DNA from: Alcanivorax sp. 1008 | GTDB taxonomy: Bacteria; Pseudomonadota; Gammaproteobacteria; Pseudomonadales; Alcanivoracaceae | DNA: 64,000 nt | Direction of reading: 5' to 3' | Assembly (NCBI RefSeq): GCF_020667895.1 | Contig: NZ_JAFMPS010000001.1 | Coordinates: forward strand, 248,001 to 312,000 | Shown here: in pieces, positions 43,206 to 52,577 of the stretch | Numbering within the stretch: position 1 is the first letter of the stretch | Layout of the letters: each line of letters starts with the position of its first letter | Program-made: the position numbers and the translations under genes | Notes under the pieces: model-generated | The model's database searches: none | What the model saw: only the letters and a program-made list of their open reading frames with translations | What the model was told of the DNA's origin: nothing

Positions 43206-44542
43206 GGCGCGAAGACAAACTCACCCATCACCGGGAAGTGATCAGACAGATCCCGAGTATGGAACAGCGGTGCGGCAGCAGTGCGTGGTACGCGTACATC
43301 GTTGCGCGACTGGGTCGGTTGGCGGTGAGTGTTGGAATACACCACATAGTCCAGATATTCGACCGTCTCGCCACCGGAGCCTGCTGCACCAGACAAGATG
43401 TTGATGCGCGGGTCAAAGGTAGAGGCAGTGTAGCCGGTGCTAACTGGGTCTGTAGCATTCAGGTTGGTCAGCATCTGGGCGTAGTCTTGCGGCCACAGCA
43501 GCTTGTTAACGTTGAAATCGCCACCCATCATCACCGCATCAAACGAGGCCGGGTTTTGGGCATCGACCAGTGCGCGGATCTGCTGGAACTGCTCCTGACG
43601 CAGGGCGCGGGCCTCGGCAGTATCAAAAGATGCGGTGTGAGTCGAGGTAACGTGGTAAGCCTTGCCGCCTTTGATCACTTCAGCATAGATAATGCCTTTG
43701 TCGGCAAAGCAGTCGGTACCTGAGCAGTCCGGGTAGATGAAATCGGCGGTAGCAACAATCGGGTAGCGACTCACAACCAGCACGCCGCTGTCGAATACGT
43801 TGATGCCGCTGTAGGGAATCTTCGGCACATGGGTCTGGTAGGGATATTCCGCTGCCAGTTGCTGGAGCATGCCATTGCGGTCCGATGAGAACGCTTCCTG
43901 GAACAAAATCACGTCATAGCCCTTCAGGTGCTTGGGCAGCTCCGCCAGACGCTCGCTGATCTTGGTGGCCACCAACGGCAGCGCATAGATGTTATAGCTC
44001 AGCACTTTCAGTGCATTGGCACCTGATACTGGCTCAGGCAGGGTGTCGTTGGTTACCACATAGTAAAAGTCGTCATAGCCACCGGTATATTCCGCTTTGA
44101 ATGCGGTGGAAGACGGACGGCTAGCATAGCTGTGGCTATTGCTGCGGATGTTGCGGTCTGTGTACCAGGAGGTGCTGAAGCCGGGGCCGCTGGCCGCATG
44201 CTTGATATTGCTGCCGCTCCAGGTGCCCTTCATGGTCTGCTTGGCAACTACCGACTGGCCGTTACGGGTGATACGGGTGTCGAAGTTGTAGGTGTGGCCA
44301 GACTTGACCCCCCAGTAGCGGTTGTAACGCAGAACCCGCTTGGTTTCGTAGGGACCAATCGCAGTTGCTTCCTGAGCCCATTGGCTGCCGTTGGACAGAG
44401 TGCGGCTGCCGTAATGGTCCACTGAGATGGTCACCGGGTCAGGGGTGCTGTTGGTGATATATACATAGGTATCTGCGGCGGCGTTGCCGGCAAACAGCAC
44501 CAGTACGCTGACGATCAGTAGGCGAAATCCACTCATTTTCAT
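43202..44542 (-). CDS. secreted sphingomyelinase-type phosphodiesterase
   Basis: A 446-residue exported protein. The signal peptide spans about 1-23. Residues 25-160 are a beta-rich domain of unknown role, then an endonuclease/exonuclease/phosphatase (DNase I-like) domain from about 175: LKVLSYNIYALP, ILFQEAF with the metal glutamate, STHTAS, GGDFNVN and the closing DLSDHFPVMGEF. This set matches neutral sphingomyelinase/phospholipase C of secreted bacterial type, which splits sphingomyelin to ceramide and phosphocholine. DNA as a substrate is less likely given signal and motifs, but cannot be excluded. It is the first gene of a pair with the Lif homologue. Confidence 0.9.
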   Translation of the reverse strand: MKMSGFRLLIVSVLVLFAGNAAADTYVYITNSTPDPVTISVDHYGSRTLSNGSQWAQEATAIGPYETKRVLRYNRYWGVKSGHTYNFDTRITRNGQSVVAKQTMKGTWSGSNIKHAASGPGFSTSWYTDRNIRSNSHSYASRPSSTAFKAEYTGGYDDFYYVVTNDTLPEPVSGANALKVLSYNIYALPLVATKISERLAELPKHLKGYDVILFQEAFSSDRNGMLQQLAAEYPYQTHVPKIPYSGINVFDSGVLVVSRYPIVATADFIYPDCSGTDCFADKGIIYAEVIKGGKAYHVTSTHTASFDTAEARALRQEQFQQIRALVDAQNPASFDAVMMGGDFNVNKLLWPQDYAQMLTNLNATDPVSTGYTASTFDPRINILSGAAGSGGETVEYLDYVVYSNTHRQPTQSRNDVRVPRTAAAPLFHTRDLSDHFPVMGEFVFAP

Positions 44543-44751
44543 GCTCTCCGGATGTTCTTATTTTGGTGAGCGGCATTCTGCCCATGGGCTGAATATATCA
44601 ATAGGAACAATCGTGCCATAAATTGGGCAAATTCGGACAGCCGATGACCGGAGTGCCTCCGGCGTGAGCGGATCAGTGACTGTATGCTCACCTGTACCCG
44701 GGTAGTCTGTGTAACGCTGAATATGTGAGGCGCACTGCCGGGAAGGGGGTT

Positions 44752-45477
44752 ATGGAGTTTGTTGATGTACTGAAGAGCCGGCGCAGTATTCGCGCCTTTG
44801 CGCCGACCCCGGTCAGTCGTGAGCAGGTTGAGCGCCTGCTGGGCAAGGCGCTGGAGTCGCCGAGCTGGTCCAACACCCAGCCCTACAAGGTGGCGCTGGC
44901 CATGGGGCCGGAGCTTGAACAGCTGCGTCAGGAGTTGTCCGGGCGTTTTGCCCGGGCGAGCGCTTTGCAGAAGGCCTCTTTACCAAAAAAGATTGTTGGC
45001 GCGCTGCGTGGCGGAGTGATGCCCGATGGTGATTTCAAGCCCATCCTCAAGTATCCGAAGGACCTTCAGCCGCGTCGGGTTGCCACCGGCATTGGCCTGT
45101 ATAGCGTCCTTGGCATTGCCCGTGATGATCATGCCGCCCGTGATGCGCAGATGGCGCGCAATTTCAGTTTTTTCGATGCACCGGTGGTGATGTTTGTGTT
45201 TGTCCACGACGGGCTGGGGGCTTACAGCGCTCTGGATGCCGGTATTTTTATCCAGTCGCTGATGCTGGCTGCAACGGATGAGGGGCTTGGAAGCTGTGCT
45301 CAGGGCGCTCTGGCGCTGTGGCGCTCACCGGTGGAGGCTCGATTTGCCATCGACAAGTCATACAAGTTGCTGTGTGGCCTGTCTCTGGGATATCCACTGG
45401 ATCAGCCTGTGAATCGCTTTAAGCCTGAGCGTCGGACGGTGGCCGAGATCCTGCTGCCGTCTCACGGCACAAACTGA
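44752..45477 (+). CDS. nitroreductase-family flavoprotein
   Basis: A 241-residue FMN enzyme of the nitroreductase fold. MEFVDVLKSRRSIRAFAPTP is the FMN-phosphate-binding opening, SPSWSNTQPYKVALA the second contact, and DEGLGSCAQGALALW the helix over the flavin. It would reduce nitro compounds or quinones with NAD(P)H; the natural substrate is not known. The start at 44752 follows AAGGGGG. Its last 59 bases overlap the end of the LysR gene on the other strand. Confidence 0.92.
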   Translation: MEFVDVLKSRRSIRAFAPTPVSREQVERLLGKALESPSWSNTQPYKVALAMGPELEQLRQELSGRFARASALQKASLPKKIVGALRGGVMPDGDFKPILKYPKDLQPRRVATGIGLYSVLGIARDDHAARDAQMARNFSFFDAPVVMFVFVHDGLGAYSALDAGIFIQSLMLAATDEGLGSCAQGALALWRSPVEARFAIDKSYKLLCGLSLGYPLDQPVNRFKPERRTVAEILLPSHGTN

Positions 45478-46333
45478 CCCAGCGCTCAATCCCTGCACTG
45501 ACATACTTATGCCGGTGCAGGGCAAAGTAAAACTGACGCTGGAAATCCCTTCCTGGTACCGGCAACGGCACCAGACTGCCGCGCCGAAAGGCCTCGGTCA
45601 GGGTGACTTTTGACAGGCAGCCGATGCCCAGCCCGGCCTCCACCGCGCGCTTGATCGCCTCGGTATGCTGCAGTTCCAGCAAGATATTGAGCTGCGGCAG
45701 TAAGCCATGCAAAGCACGGTTAAAGGTCTGTCGGGTGCCAGATCCCGGCTCACGAACAATCCAGGTGGCCTCGAGCAGATCCCGGTCATCCAGAGCTGGA
45801 CGTCCGGCAAGAGAGTGATCCGGGGCGCAGAACACTACCAGCTCATCATCCTGCCAGGGTGTTAGCAGAATATCCGGGTGATGTAGTTCTCCTTCTATAA
45901 GGCCGATATCGGCCTCGAAGTTTGCCACCTTTGCGGCGATCTCCTCGGTATTGCCCACATCCAGAGAAACCCGCCCGGTACCCGGTTCATTCATATACCG
46001 GGCCATGATGCCCACGGCCAGATAGTTACCAATGGTCAGGGTGGCGCCAACCTTGAGGCGGCCGGCCTCACTATGCACATCCAGACTCTGTTGCAGGGCC
46101 ATGGCTTCCGCCAGTAGCGCCTCCGCGCGGGGTCGGATCAGTTGACCGGACTCGTTCAGCTGCAGGCGTTTGCCCACCCGGTCGAACAGGCGAATACTGA
46201 ACTGCTGCTCCAGCTCGCGTAACGCACTGCTGGCGGCGGACTGGGACATGGCCAGAGATTCTGCTGCCCGGGTCAGGTGTTGTTGACGGGCGATAGCGAG
46301 GAACACTTCAAGCTGGCGCAGGGTATATTTCAT
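45419..46333 (-). CDS. finR: LysR-type regulator, FinR-like
   Basis: A 304-residue LysR regulator: an N-terminal winged helix (YTLRQLEVFLAIARQQHLTRAAESLAMSQSAASSAL, in outline) and a ligand-binding domain from about 90. It is divergent from fpr, the arrangement found in pseudomonads, where FinR activates fpr under superoxide stress and controls sulfur and redox genes. The symbol rests on this context. The 116-base space to fpr contains an AT-rich TTCGAA-type dyad that may be the operator. Confidence 0.85.
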   Translation of the reverse strand: MKYTLRQLEVFLAIARQQHLTRAAESLAMSQSAASSALRELEQQFSIRLFDRVGKRLQLNESGQLIRPRAEALLAEAMALQQSLDVHSEAGRLKVGATLTIGNYLAVGIMARYMNEPGTGRVSLDVGNTEEIAAKVANFEADIGLIEGELHHPDILLTPWQDDELVVFCAPDHSLAGRPALDDRDLLEATWIVREPGSGTRQTFNRALHGLLPQLNILLELQHTEAIKRAVEAGLGIGCLSKVTLTEAFRRGSLVPLPVPGRDFQRQFYFALHRHKYVSAGIERWVSLCRETAAGSRPPSDAQA

Positions 46334-46449
46334 AATCGTTCTATCTGGTCGATTGATTAATTCGAAATATCCCATTTTTAAGATGATTGGTATAGAGCTA
46401 ATCTGCATTCACTAACGGTCAGCGCAACATCACCAAGGAGTCCAGGCAG

Positions 46450-47223
46450 ATGAGTAACCTGAATGAAGAGCGCGTCACCCATGTGCATCACTGGAATGAC
46501 ACCCTGTTCAGCTTTCGCACCACCCGCGACCCCGGCTTTCGCTTCCGTAACGGCCATTTCACTATGATCGGCCTGCAGTTGGAGGGGCGGCCATTGCTGC
46601 GTGCTTACTCCATTGCCAGTGCTAACTATGAAGAAGAAATGGAGTTTTTTTCGATCAAGGTGGCGGATGGCCCGCTGACTTCGAAACTGCAGTCGCTCAA
46701 GGTTGGGGACAAGGTGCTAGTGGGCAAAAAGCCCACCGGCACGCTGGTGGCAGACAATCTGTTGCCGGGAAAGCGGTTATGGCTGCTCAGCACTGGCACT
46801 GGTCTGGCCCCGTTTCTCAGCATTATCCGCGACCCGGAAGTGTATGAGCAGTTTGACCAGGTGATCCTTACCCATGGCGTGCGGCAGGTCTCCGAGCTGG
46901 CCTACCAGAAGGTGATTGCCGATGAGTTGCCCAATAACGAGTTTTTCGGCGAGCAGGTGCGCAAGCAGTTGCTGTACTACCCGACGGTTACCAGAGAAGC
47001 GTTTCGTAATCAGGGCCGGCTGACCGATTTGATCGACTCGGGCAAGCTATTCACCGATCTGGGGCTGCCCAAACCCAGCATAGAAGATGATCGCTTTATG
47101 CTTTGTGGCAGCCCGGCCATGCTCAAGGATCTGACCGCTCTGCTTGATGGCATGGGTTTTCGGGAAACCCGTCAGGGGCAGATCGGTCACTATGTGATTG
47201 AGCGGGCTTTTGTGGAGAAGTAA
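46450..47223 (+). CDS. fpr: ferredoxin/flavodoxin-NADP+ reductase
   Basis: A 257-residue FAD enzyme that exchanges electrons between NADPH and ferredoxin or flavodoxin. The FAD-binding block RAYSIASANYEEEMEF and the NADP loops LLSTGTGLAPFLSIIRDP and FMLCGSPAMLKDL are clear. The ending FVEK, without an aromatic residue stacking on FAD, is usual for the bacterial subclass I group. AAGGAG precedes the start. It is divergently paired with the LysR gene, so oxidative-stress induction is likely. Confidence 0.95.
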   Translation: MSNLNEERVTHVHHWNDTLFSFRTTRDPGFRFRNGHFTMIGLQLEGRPLLRAYSIASANYEEEMEFFSIKVADGPLTSKLQSLKVGDKVLVGKKPTGTLVADNLLPGKRLWLLSTGTGLAPFLSIIRDPEVYEQFDQVILTHGVRQVSELAYQKVIADELPNNEFFGEQVRKQLLYYPTVTREAFRNQGRLTDLIDSGKLFTDLGLPKPSIEDDRFMLCGSPAMLKDLTALLDGMGFRETRQGQIGHYVIERAFVEK

Positions 47224-47402
47224 CCCGTGAACCGCTTCGCCTTTCCGATAAATGGCAAAATACAATTATTTATTCGCAGCGGTAATTAAGTACTATTTCG
47301 TAGTCTTATCTGCGCGAACGACACTATGAGCGATTTCTTGTTGCCCCTGCTTGCCAGCGGCACTGCTACTTTTCATGCTGACGTCTGCGGTCTGTATTGA
47401 AT

Positions 47403-49199
47403 ATGGAGCCTGCCGTGACAGGATCACCGGAAGATCGGCTGGGTAAGCTATTTACCGGCCTGTACGGCTTGCCTCGGGAAGGTCAGAAGCTGCTGTCTGA
47501 CGATCAGCTCGGCGCCGAGCTGGTCACAGTGGACCCACATGGCACGGACCCGGTAATCGCCGTACAGCAGCGCCATCCGGGAGTGTCCCTGTCGACTCGT
47601 CAGCTGGGTGTCGTCCGTCTGGCGCGGCAAGTACTGACGGATTATTTTGCCCAACCCCTATTTCACCCTGATCTGGCCCAGCAGCTGTTGGCGGCCAGCG
47701 GTGCCCTGATCGCTGCGGCACTGCCTGTGGATGGCTGGCTGCTGCGGCGATCCCATCCTCTGCATGATCTGATCAGGCAGGTTGAGCAAGTCGCTGCCGG
47801 TTGGTACCCGGGCTTGCCTCAGGCAGCGGAAACTGCCGCTGTGCTGGCCAACTGGTTGCGTCAGCACAGCGAGGGCGGCACAGAGCCGACCCGATGGCTT
47901 GAAGATATGGTCATGCGCCAGCAGAGAATTGCCAGCCGGGTAGGGCAAAGTGAAGCCGGCGCCCTGCGGCTGTCCTATGCACGCCAGACGGCAGCCCGTC
48001 TGCTCAATCGTCAGTTAGCCGGACGTCCCCTGCCAGACTTTATTGCTGAGGATATCGGCTTGCACTGGAGCGGCGCATTCCAATGGACCCTGCTGCACCA
48101 TGGTGAGGACTCGCCCCTTTGGCATAAGCTGGTGCGGAGCTTTGGCTTGCTGGTATGGAGTTTGCAGCGTGAAGCGAGCGAGCAGGCGCATCAGGAAAAG
48201 TTGACCCGAGTGATCAGCCAGATTCGCGAGGAGCTTATGCCGCTGATCGAGCAGATTATCGCCGATGAGCAGGTGCGTGAGCAGTTAACCGAAAAGCTGG
48301 AAGTGGCCTTTCTGTGCCAGTTGCATAATCGCCCCATGGACTATCAGGAGGTGCCCGCAGTAGCCGGAGGCAACGCATTGGATGATGCGGGAGCCAGTGT
48401 TAGTCAGGACCTGCTTGCCGAGATGGCCGCAGTGAATATCGGTGACTGGTTCGTGGAGCCTGCCACTGACCGGCGCTTGCAGCTGCTGCTTAAGCTGGAC
48501 GATTACCAGCAGCTGCTATTCGTCAACCAGCTTGGCATGAAGCAGGTGAGTGCCTCTTTCGAAGAGTTTGCCTGGCAGTTTTCTTCGGCACAGATATCTT
48601 CCGTGGTTGCCCCAGTGCCTTTGCTTGATTGGTGCGCGGAACGCCTCAATGCGCTGGCCTCGCAGTACCGCGAGCGGCAACAAACTCGGGAGGCTGAGCA
48701 TCAGGCAAGGGTTGAAGAGCAGCTGCGTATTGATGAACAACGGGATCAGGCGAGGCGCAAGGCCCTTAAGGAGGCGCGCCAGCTGGCCGCAGAGCAGCAG
48801 CGTCGCGATGCAGAGGAAGAGGCTCTCAAGCAAAGTGAGGCGGCTCTGGAAAAGGCCAGACGGGACTCAGTTGCCGCTGAGCATGGAGCGTCTGAAGAGC
48901 TACGCCGTCAGCGCGCCAGGTTGCTGGTTAGCGGTCTGACCATGGGCGTCTGGCTGTCATTCCATGATGACGATGGCGTGCAGACCCGACGTAAATTGGC
49001 GGTAGTATTACCGTCTAGTGGCAAGTACATTTTTGTTGACCGCATTGGCACGGAAAAGTACGAGATAACCCGTGATGCATTGATCGGCGGTATCGCAGCT
49101 GGCGCGATTGAGGTGGTGCGTAAGGATTCGCGCTTTGATGACGCGTTAAACCGCGTTGTAGATGGTATCCGTCAGGATCGAGGATGGGGCAATGGATGA
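47403..49199 (+). CDS. DUF1631-family protein with PilZ-like C-terminus
   Basis: A 598-residue cytoplasmic protein of the DUF1631 family. Most of it is helical, with a long coiled coil between about 415 and 500 (QQTREAEHQARVEEQLRIDE). The last 100 residues (GLTMGVWLSFHDDDGVQTRRK, SGKYIFVDRIGTEKYEI) form the small beta domain that ends family members and resembles PilZ. The ATG at 47403 is used; a TTG lies two codons earlier. The gene overlaps the next, a true PilZ protein, by eight bases. A role linked to cyclic di-GMP is inferred from that pairing. Confidence 0.85.
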   Translation: MEPAVTGSPEDRLGKLFTGLYGLPREGQKLLSDDQLGAELVTVDPHGTDPVIAVQQRHPGVSLSTRQLGVVRLARQVLTDYFAQPLFHPDLAQQLLAASGALIAAALPVDGWLLRRSHPLHDLIRQVEQVAAGWYPGLPQAAETAAVLANWLRQHSEGGTEPTRWLEDMVMRQQRIASRVGQSEAGALRLSYARQTAARLLNRQLAGRPLPDFIAEDIGLHWSGAFQWTLLHHGEDSPLWHKLVRSFGLLVWSLQREASEQAHQEKLTRVISQIREELMPLIEQIIADEQVREQLTEKLEVAFLCQLHNRPMDYQEVPAVAGGNALDDAGASVSQDLLAEMAAVNIGDWFVEPATDRRLQLLLKLDDYQQLLFVNQLGMKQVSASFEEFAWQFSSAQISSVVAPVPLLDWCAERLNALASQYRERQQTREAEHQARVEEQLRIDEQRDQARRKALKEARQLAAEQQRRDAEEEALKQSEAALEKARRDSVAAEHGASEELRRQRARLLVSGLTMGVWLSFHDDDGVQTRRKLAVVLPSSGKYIFVDRIGTEKYEITRDALIGGIAAGAIEVVRKDSRFDDALNRVVDGIRQDRGWGNG

Positions 49200-49548
49200 C
49201 GAGCAGAACTACCGCGGCGAGATGCGGCTTGAAGCCCGAATTCCGGTTTTTGTCGAATTACCCGAGCAGGACGAAGGCGAGCCGGGCAGTGGTGAGGCTC
49301 TTCTGCTATGCAGACTGGTGGATTTTTCCGCCAACGGCGCCCGTATTCTGATGGATCGGCCTTTGCCAGTTGGTGCTATTTTGCGCATTTCCGCGCAGCT
49401 GCCTGAGCAACATAGACCTCTTACGGTGGTGGGTGAAGTGCGCTGGGTTAGCTGTGACGAAGGTAGCTGTATGGTCGGCTTCAGCTTGTATGAAGCAGAC
49501 CAGACCGATATTTTGCAATGGAAATCCTTGCTCGCCAGGCGCCTGTGA
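49192..49548 (+). CDS. PilZ-domain protein
   Basis: A 118-residue single-domain PilZ protein. Both cyclic-di-GMP-binding motifs are visible: RLEAR (RxxxR) near residue 11 and DFSANGARI (D/NxSxxG) near 44. It should bind cyclic di-GMP and act by protein contact. It starts inside the end of the DUF1631 gene, so translation is coupled and the two products may work together. The start ATG at 49192 follows GATGGGGC. Confidence 0.92.
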   Translation: MDDEQNYRGEMRLEARIPVFVELPEQDEGEPGSGEALLLCRLVDFSANGARILMDRPLPVGAILRISAQLPEQHRPLTVVGEVRWVSCDEGSCMVGFSLYEADQTDILQWKSLLARRL

Positions 49549-49658
49549 GTCACCGCAATATATTCCCTTCGGGCATATAGATACAATTTCTTGGTCTTTT
49601 TCAGTCTTTGTAGGGATTCGTATCATGGCTCCCCTGATAGAGCATGACCGGAGTCATC

Positions 49659-50369
49659 ATGAACAGCCCGCAACTGATCGCTCGAGTGCCCGGCAATAGT
49701 GCCGGACTCACCGCTGAGGCCATTGCCGAGCTGAATCGGGCCTACCGACCGCTGGGCTTTGCAGAACGGATCCAACGTCTGTATCAGGACTTTCCCGCCA
49801 ACGGTATTCTGGTTACCTCGTCGTTTGCCGCTACCTCTGCCTACTTTCTACACATTATCAACAGCATCCGGCCAGATCAGATCATTCACTTTATCGATAC
49901 CGGATTTCACTTTCAGGAAACCCTGAATTATCGGGACTATCTTGCCAATCTGTTCGGGCTGAGCGTGGTCGATGTGCGCCCGGACCACCATCACCACCAG
50001 TACGCCATTAGCGAACGATTGTGGGAAACGGATCCAGACCTGTGCTGCTCGGTTAATAAGGTGGAGCCTTTAGAGGCGGTGAAACTGGATTTCCATATCT
50101 GGGTGTCAAGCCTGATGGGCTGGCAGACAGATCATCGCGCTGGCCTTGAGGTCTTTGAAGAGCGTCGTGGCATCATCAAGTTCAACCCGATGATCGACGT
50201 CACCCGTGAGCAGCGGGACGCCTACATTGCCGAGCATAACCTGCCGTTTCATCCGCTGGTGGAGGAAGGTTATTCGTCAATTGGTTGCAGCCACTGTACC
50301 GTGAAGGGAGATGGTCGCAGTGGCCGCTGGCAGGGCAAACCGAAAACCGAGTGCGGACTGCACCTTTAA
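49659..50369 (+). CDS. cysH: assimilatory APS reductase (Fe-S type)
   Basis: A 236-residue enzyme that reduces adenylylsulfate to sulfite with thioredoxin. The cluster-binding cysteines are present as a CC pair (DLCCSVNKVEPL) and CxxC (GCSHCT), which mark the [4Fe-4S] APS-reductase type of pseudomonads rather than the PAPS-type of E. coli. The catalytic cysteine is in the C-terminal ECGLH. The start at 49659 follows CCGGAGTC. It is not in a cysteine operon here. The gene converges with the cyclase gene. Confidence 0.94.
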   Translation: MNSPQLIARVPGNSAGLTAEAIAELNRAYRPLGFAERIQRLYQDFPANGILVTSSFAATSAYFLHIINSIRPDQIIHFIDTGFHFQETLNYRDYLANLFGLSVVDVRPDHHHHQYAISERLWETDPDLCCSVNKVEPLEAVKLDFHIWVSSLMGWQTDHRAGLEVFEERRGIIKFNPMIDVTREQRDAYIAEHNLPFHPLVEEGYSSIGCSHCTVKGDGRSGRWQGKPKTECGLHL

Positions 50370-50387
50370 CAGAGCCGTCAGGCTTAT

Positions 50388-52307
50388 TTAACTGGACAGA
50401 CAGGTGATGCGATTGCGGCCGTCGTGCTTGGCCTGATACAGGCCCTCGTCGGCGCGCTGCAATAGGGCAGCACCGTGATTTGGTGAGGTGGGCACCGCAC
50501 AGGTCACGCCGGCACTTATGGTCACGGTGATGTTCTCCTCGGCCACTTGGAAAGGTGTTTCGGCAATGCGCCGTCTGATCCTTTCCGCCACTGCCCGTGC
50601 GCCTTCTATTTCTGTTTCCGGCAGGACAATACAAAATTCCTCACCACCGTAACGAGCCACGATATCCGAGTCCCGCGCCACGCAGTGGCGCAGCTGCTCC
50701 GCCACCATGCGCAAACAGTCATCACCAATATGGTGACCAAAGCGATCGTTGAACTGCTTGAAGTGATCTATGTCCAGCAGGATTAGTGATACAGGATGTT
50801 GATATCGAAAACAGCGGGTGACCTCACGGTCTAAATAATTGTCCAAATAGCGCCGGTTGCGTAGTCCAGTCAGTCCATCAGAGTCGCTCAGTTCTTGTAG
50901 AACGGCATTCGCCTTGGCCAGCTCTTCCGTTCTTCGGGCTACCTTGCTTTCCAGCTGCAAGTTGGCTTGCTGCTGGGCATTCAGCGCTTGTTCTTTTGCC
51001 TGCCGGGCCTGCCTTTCGTTCTTCAATGCCTCCATCTGTGCATCATAGCGACGTCGCCGTTCTTGATTGATCCGTTCTGCCAATGCGAAGGACAGTAGCA
51101 CCACCAGCATGATAGAGCCGATCTGGACGGCGTTGTCGGTAAAGGTATTCTGCGGCAGAAATGCCAGCTTGCTTGCCGCCAGAATAAGACCACCAAGAAA
51201 TAGGGAGCTCCAGGCCAGCACATAGAACACGGCGGGCCGTTCGCCTCGCACAGCGCCGTAAATTCCGATAATAAGGGCCGCCGCACAAGCAAGCGTTGCG
51301 CCGCTAATGACGCTGATTAGCATGAGGTTATAGGGAGCAAAAAATACCGTGGCCATCATCAAGACGCCAACAATCACCACGGCGCGAAAGCCGGTTTTAA
51401 TCCAGGCCGTTAAGGATTCGCGCTTTAGCTCCAGAAAATCATAGGTAAAAAATAAAGCGAAAAGGAGGGCGCTAGTGAGAAAAAATCCGATGCTTTTGCC
51501 ATTCCAGATAACTGCCTCTGGCCATAAGTACTGGAACGAGTAGCCGGTAAGTGAAGAAACGAACATGGGGATGGAGAGAACAAAGCCAACATAGTATAGG
51601 TAGCTGCGATCTCCGATTCCGATAAACATAAACAGGTTGTAGACCAACATGACCAGCATGGCACCAAAATAGATGCCTGCCACCAGTTGCCGGACCTGAT
51701 CATGGCTCGCGAAATCACCTTTCCTCCATAGCGAAACAGGAAGTTGGACAACGCCATCGGTGTGAACGTTAATCAGCAGGGTGCGGGTTTCGCCCACTGG
51801 AAAGTCAACTGGTACCACAAAGAAGTGATGATGAATTGGCCGATCGTGGAATGGCCGCTTGTCTCCGAGTAAGTGCTGGGCAACTATCTTTTCGCCGTCG
51901 GCCAGGTAAATGCCGATGTGGTCCAGTGACGCGTAGGCGACTTCCAGCAAGTACTCCTGGTTATTATGGCTATCGTTACGGATATCAATGCGAAACCACC
52001 AGCTGCTTGCATCAATGCCATAGTTCACCGCGCTACCTGTTGCGGGCTGCCAGTCGCTTTCAGGGCTCAGTATGGCTTCGGCGCCGAGCGTATCGGACGG
52101 TGCGCGCAGATGGAGCAGTTTACCGCTTAGTGGAGTCTCACCAGCTCTGTCATCAAGCACTAATGGCTCGGCACTGGATACAATCGGCAGTAGCCCCAAG
52201 GCAGCAACCAGCAGGGTCAGAAAGATCCAGCGCCAATAGCGCTCGGGGGCTGGCGGATCGGCGATTCGCTGGCGCTGGGTGCTGTTGCAGACAGGCAGTC
52301 CTTGCAT
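50388..52307 (-). CDS. 7TMR-DISM diguanylate cyclase
   Basis: A 639-residue membrane sensor. An N-terminal helix is followed by a periplasmic 7TMR-DISMED2 domain (about 50-190, SWWFRIDIRN, LPVSLWRKGDF), seven helices (about 205-400), a coiled coil and an intact GGDEF domain: DGLTGLRNRRYL, DIDHFKQFNDRFGH, RYGGEEFCIVLP. The RxxD inhibitory site is kept (RDSD). Carbohydrate-like ligands are inferred for DISMED2. The upstream region contains a consensus CRP/Vfr site, placing this cyclase under possible cAMP control. Confidence 0.94.
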   Translation of the reverse strand: MQGLPVCNSTQRQRIADPPAPERYWRWIFLTLLVAALGLLPIVSSAEPLVLDDRAGETPLSGKLLHLRAPSDTLGAEAILSPESDWQPATGSAVNYGIDASSWWFRIDIRNDSHNNQEYLLEVAYASLDHIGIYLADGEKIVAQHLLGDKRPFHDRPIHHHFFVVPVDFPVGETRTLLINVHTDGVVQLPVSLWRKGDFASHDQVRQLVAGIYFGAMLVMLVYNLFMFIGIGDRSYLYYVGFVLSIPMFVSSLTGYSFQYLWPEAVIWNGKSIGFFLTSALLFALFFTYDFLELKRESLTAWIKTGFRAVVIVGVLMMATVFFAPYNLMLISVISGATLACAAALIIGIYGAVRGERPAVFYVLAWSSLFLGGLILAASKLAFLPQNTFTDNAVQIGSIMLVVLLSFALAERINQERRRRYDAQMEALKNERQARQAKEQALNAQQQANLQLESKVARRTEELAKANAVLQELSDSDGLTGLRNRRYLDNYLDREVTRCFRYQHPVSLILLDIDHFKQFNDRFGHHIGDDCLRMVAEQLRHCVARDSDIVARYGGEEFCIVLPETEIEGARAVAERIRRRIAETPFQVAEENITVTISAGVTCAVPTSPNHGAALLQRADEGLYQAKHDGRNRITCLSS

Positions 52308-52420
52308 GGCGATGTCCTTCTGGTCTGATACTTTTGCTTCGGGCCCTGCTAGTGGTTGTGCATTGCAATTAAAATATAATGCAAAAGCATTAGTCCTGAT
52401 GGTTAAATAGTATTAGCTCA

Positions 52421-52436
52421 TGTGATCCGTGTCACA
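52421..52436. promoter_or_regulatory. CRP/Vfr-type binding site
   Basis: TGTGA-TCCGTG-TCACA fits the CRP half-sites TGTGA-N6-TCACA without mismatch. It lies between the diguanylate cyclase gene (start 52307, minus) and the acyltransferase gene (start 52578, plus). An AT-rich TATATT lies about 50 bases toward the cyclase, which would place the site near -60, a class I activator position, if that hexamer is the -10 element. No good -35 is seen there, as expected for an activated promoter. Confidence 0.65.
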
Positions 52437-52577
52437 CACTTACTGTGTCATTGATCCGTCCCTATAGACCGTTTATCTGCCAACGAGACCATTGCGTGGC
52501 GGGTCATTTTGTCCGTTGGGCCAATGGCGCCGGTGCGTTGTCCGGCTAGTCTGGCCCCTTCCTGAAGTGGAGTTTCC

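Noticed and set aside
44648-44662. Small perfect hairpin CCGGAG-TGC-CTCCGG upstream of the nitroreductase gene
   Set aside because: Too short and too far from the start to call an operator or terminator without comparison.
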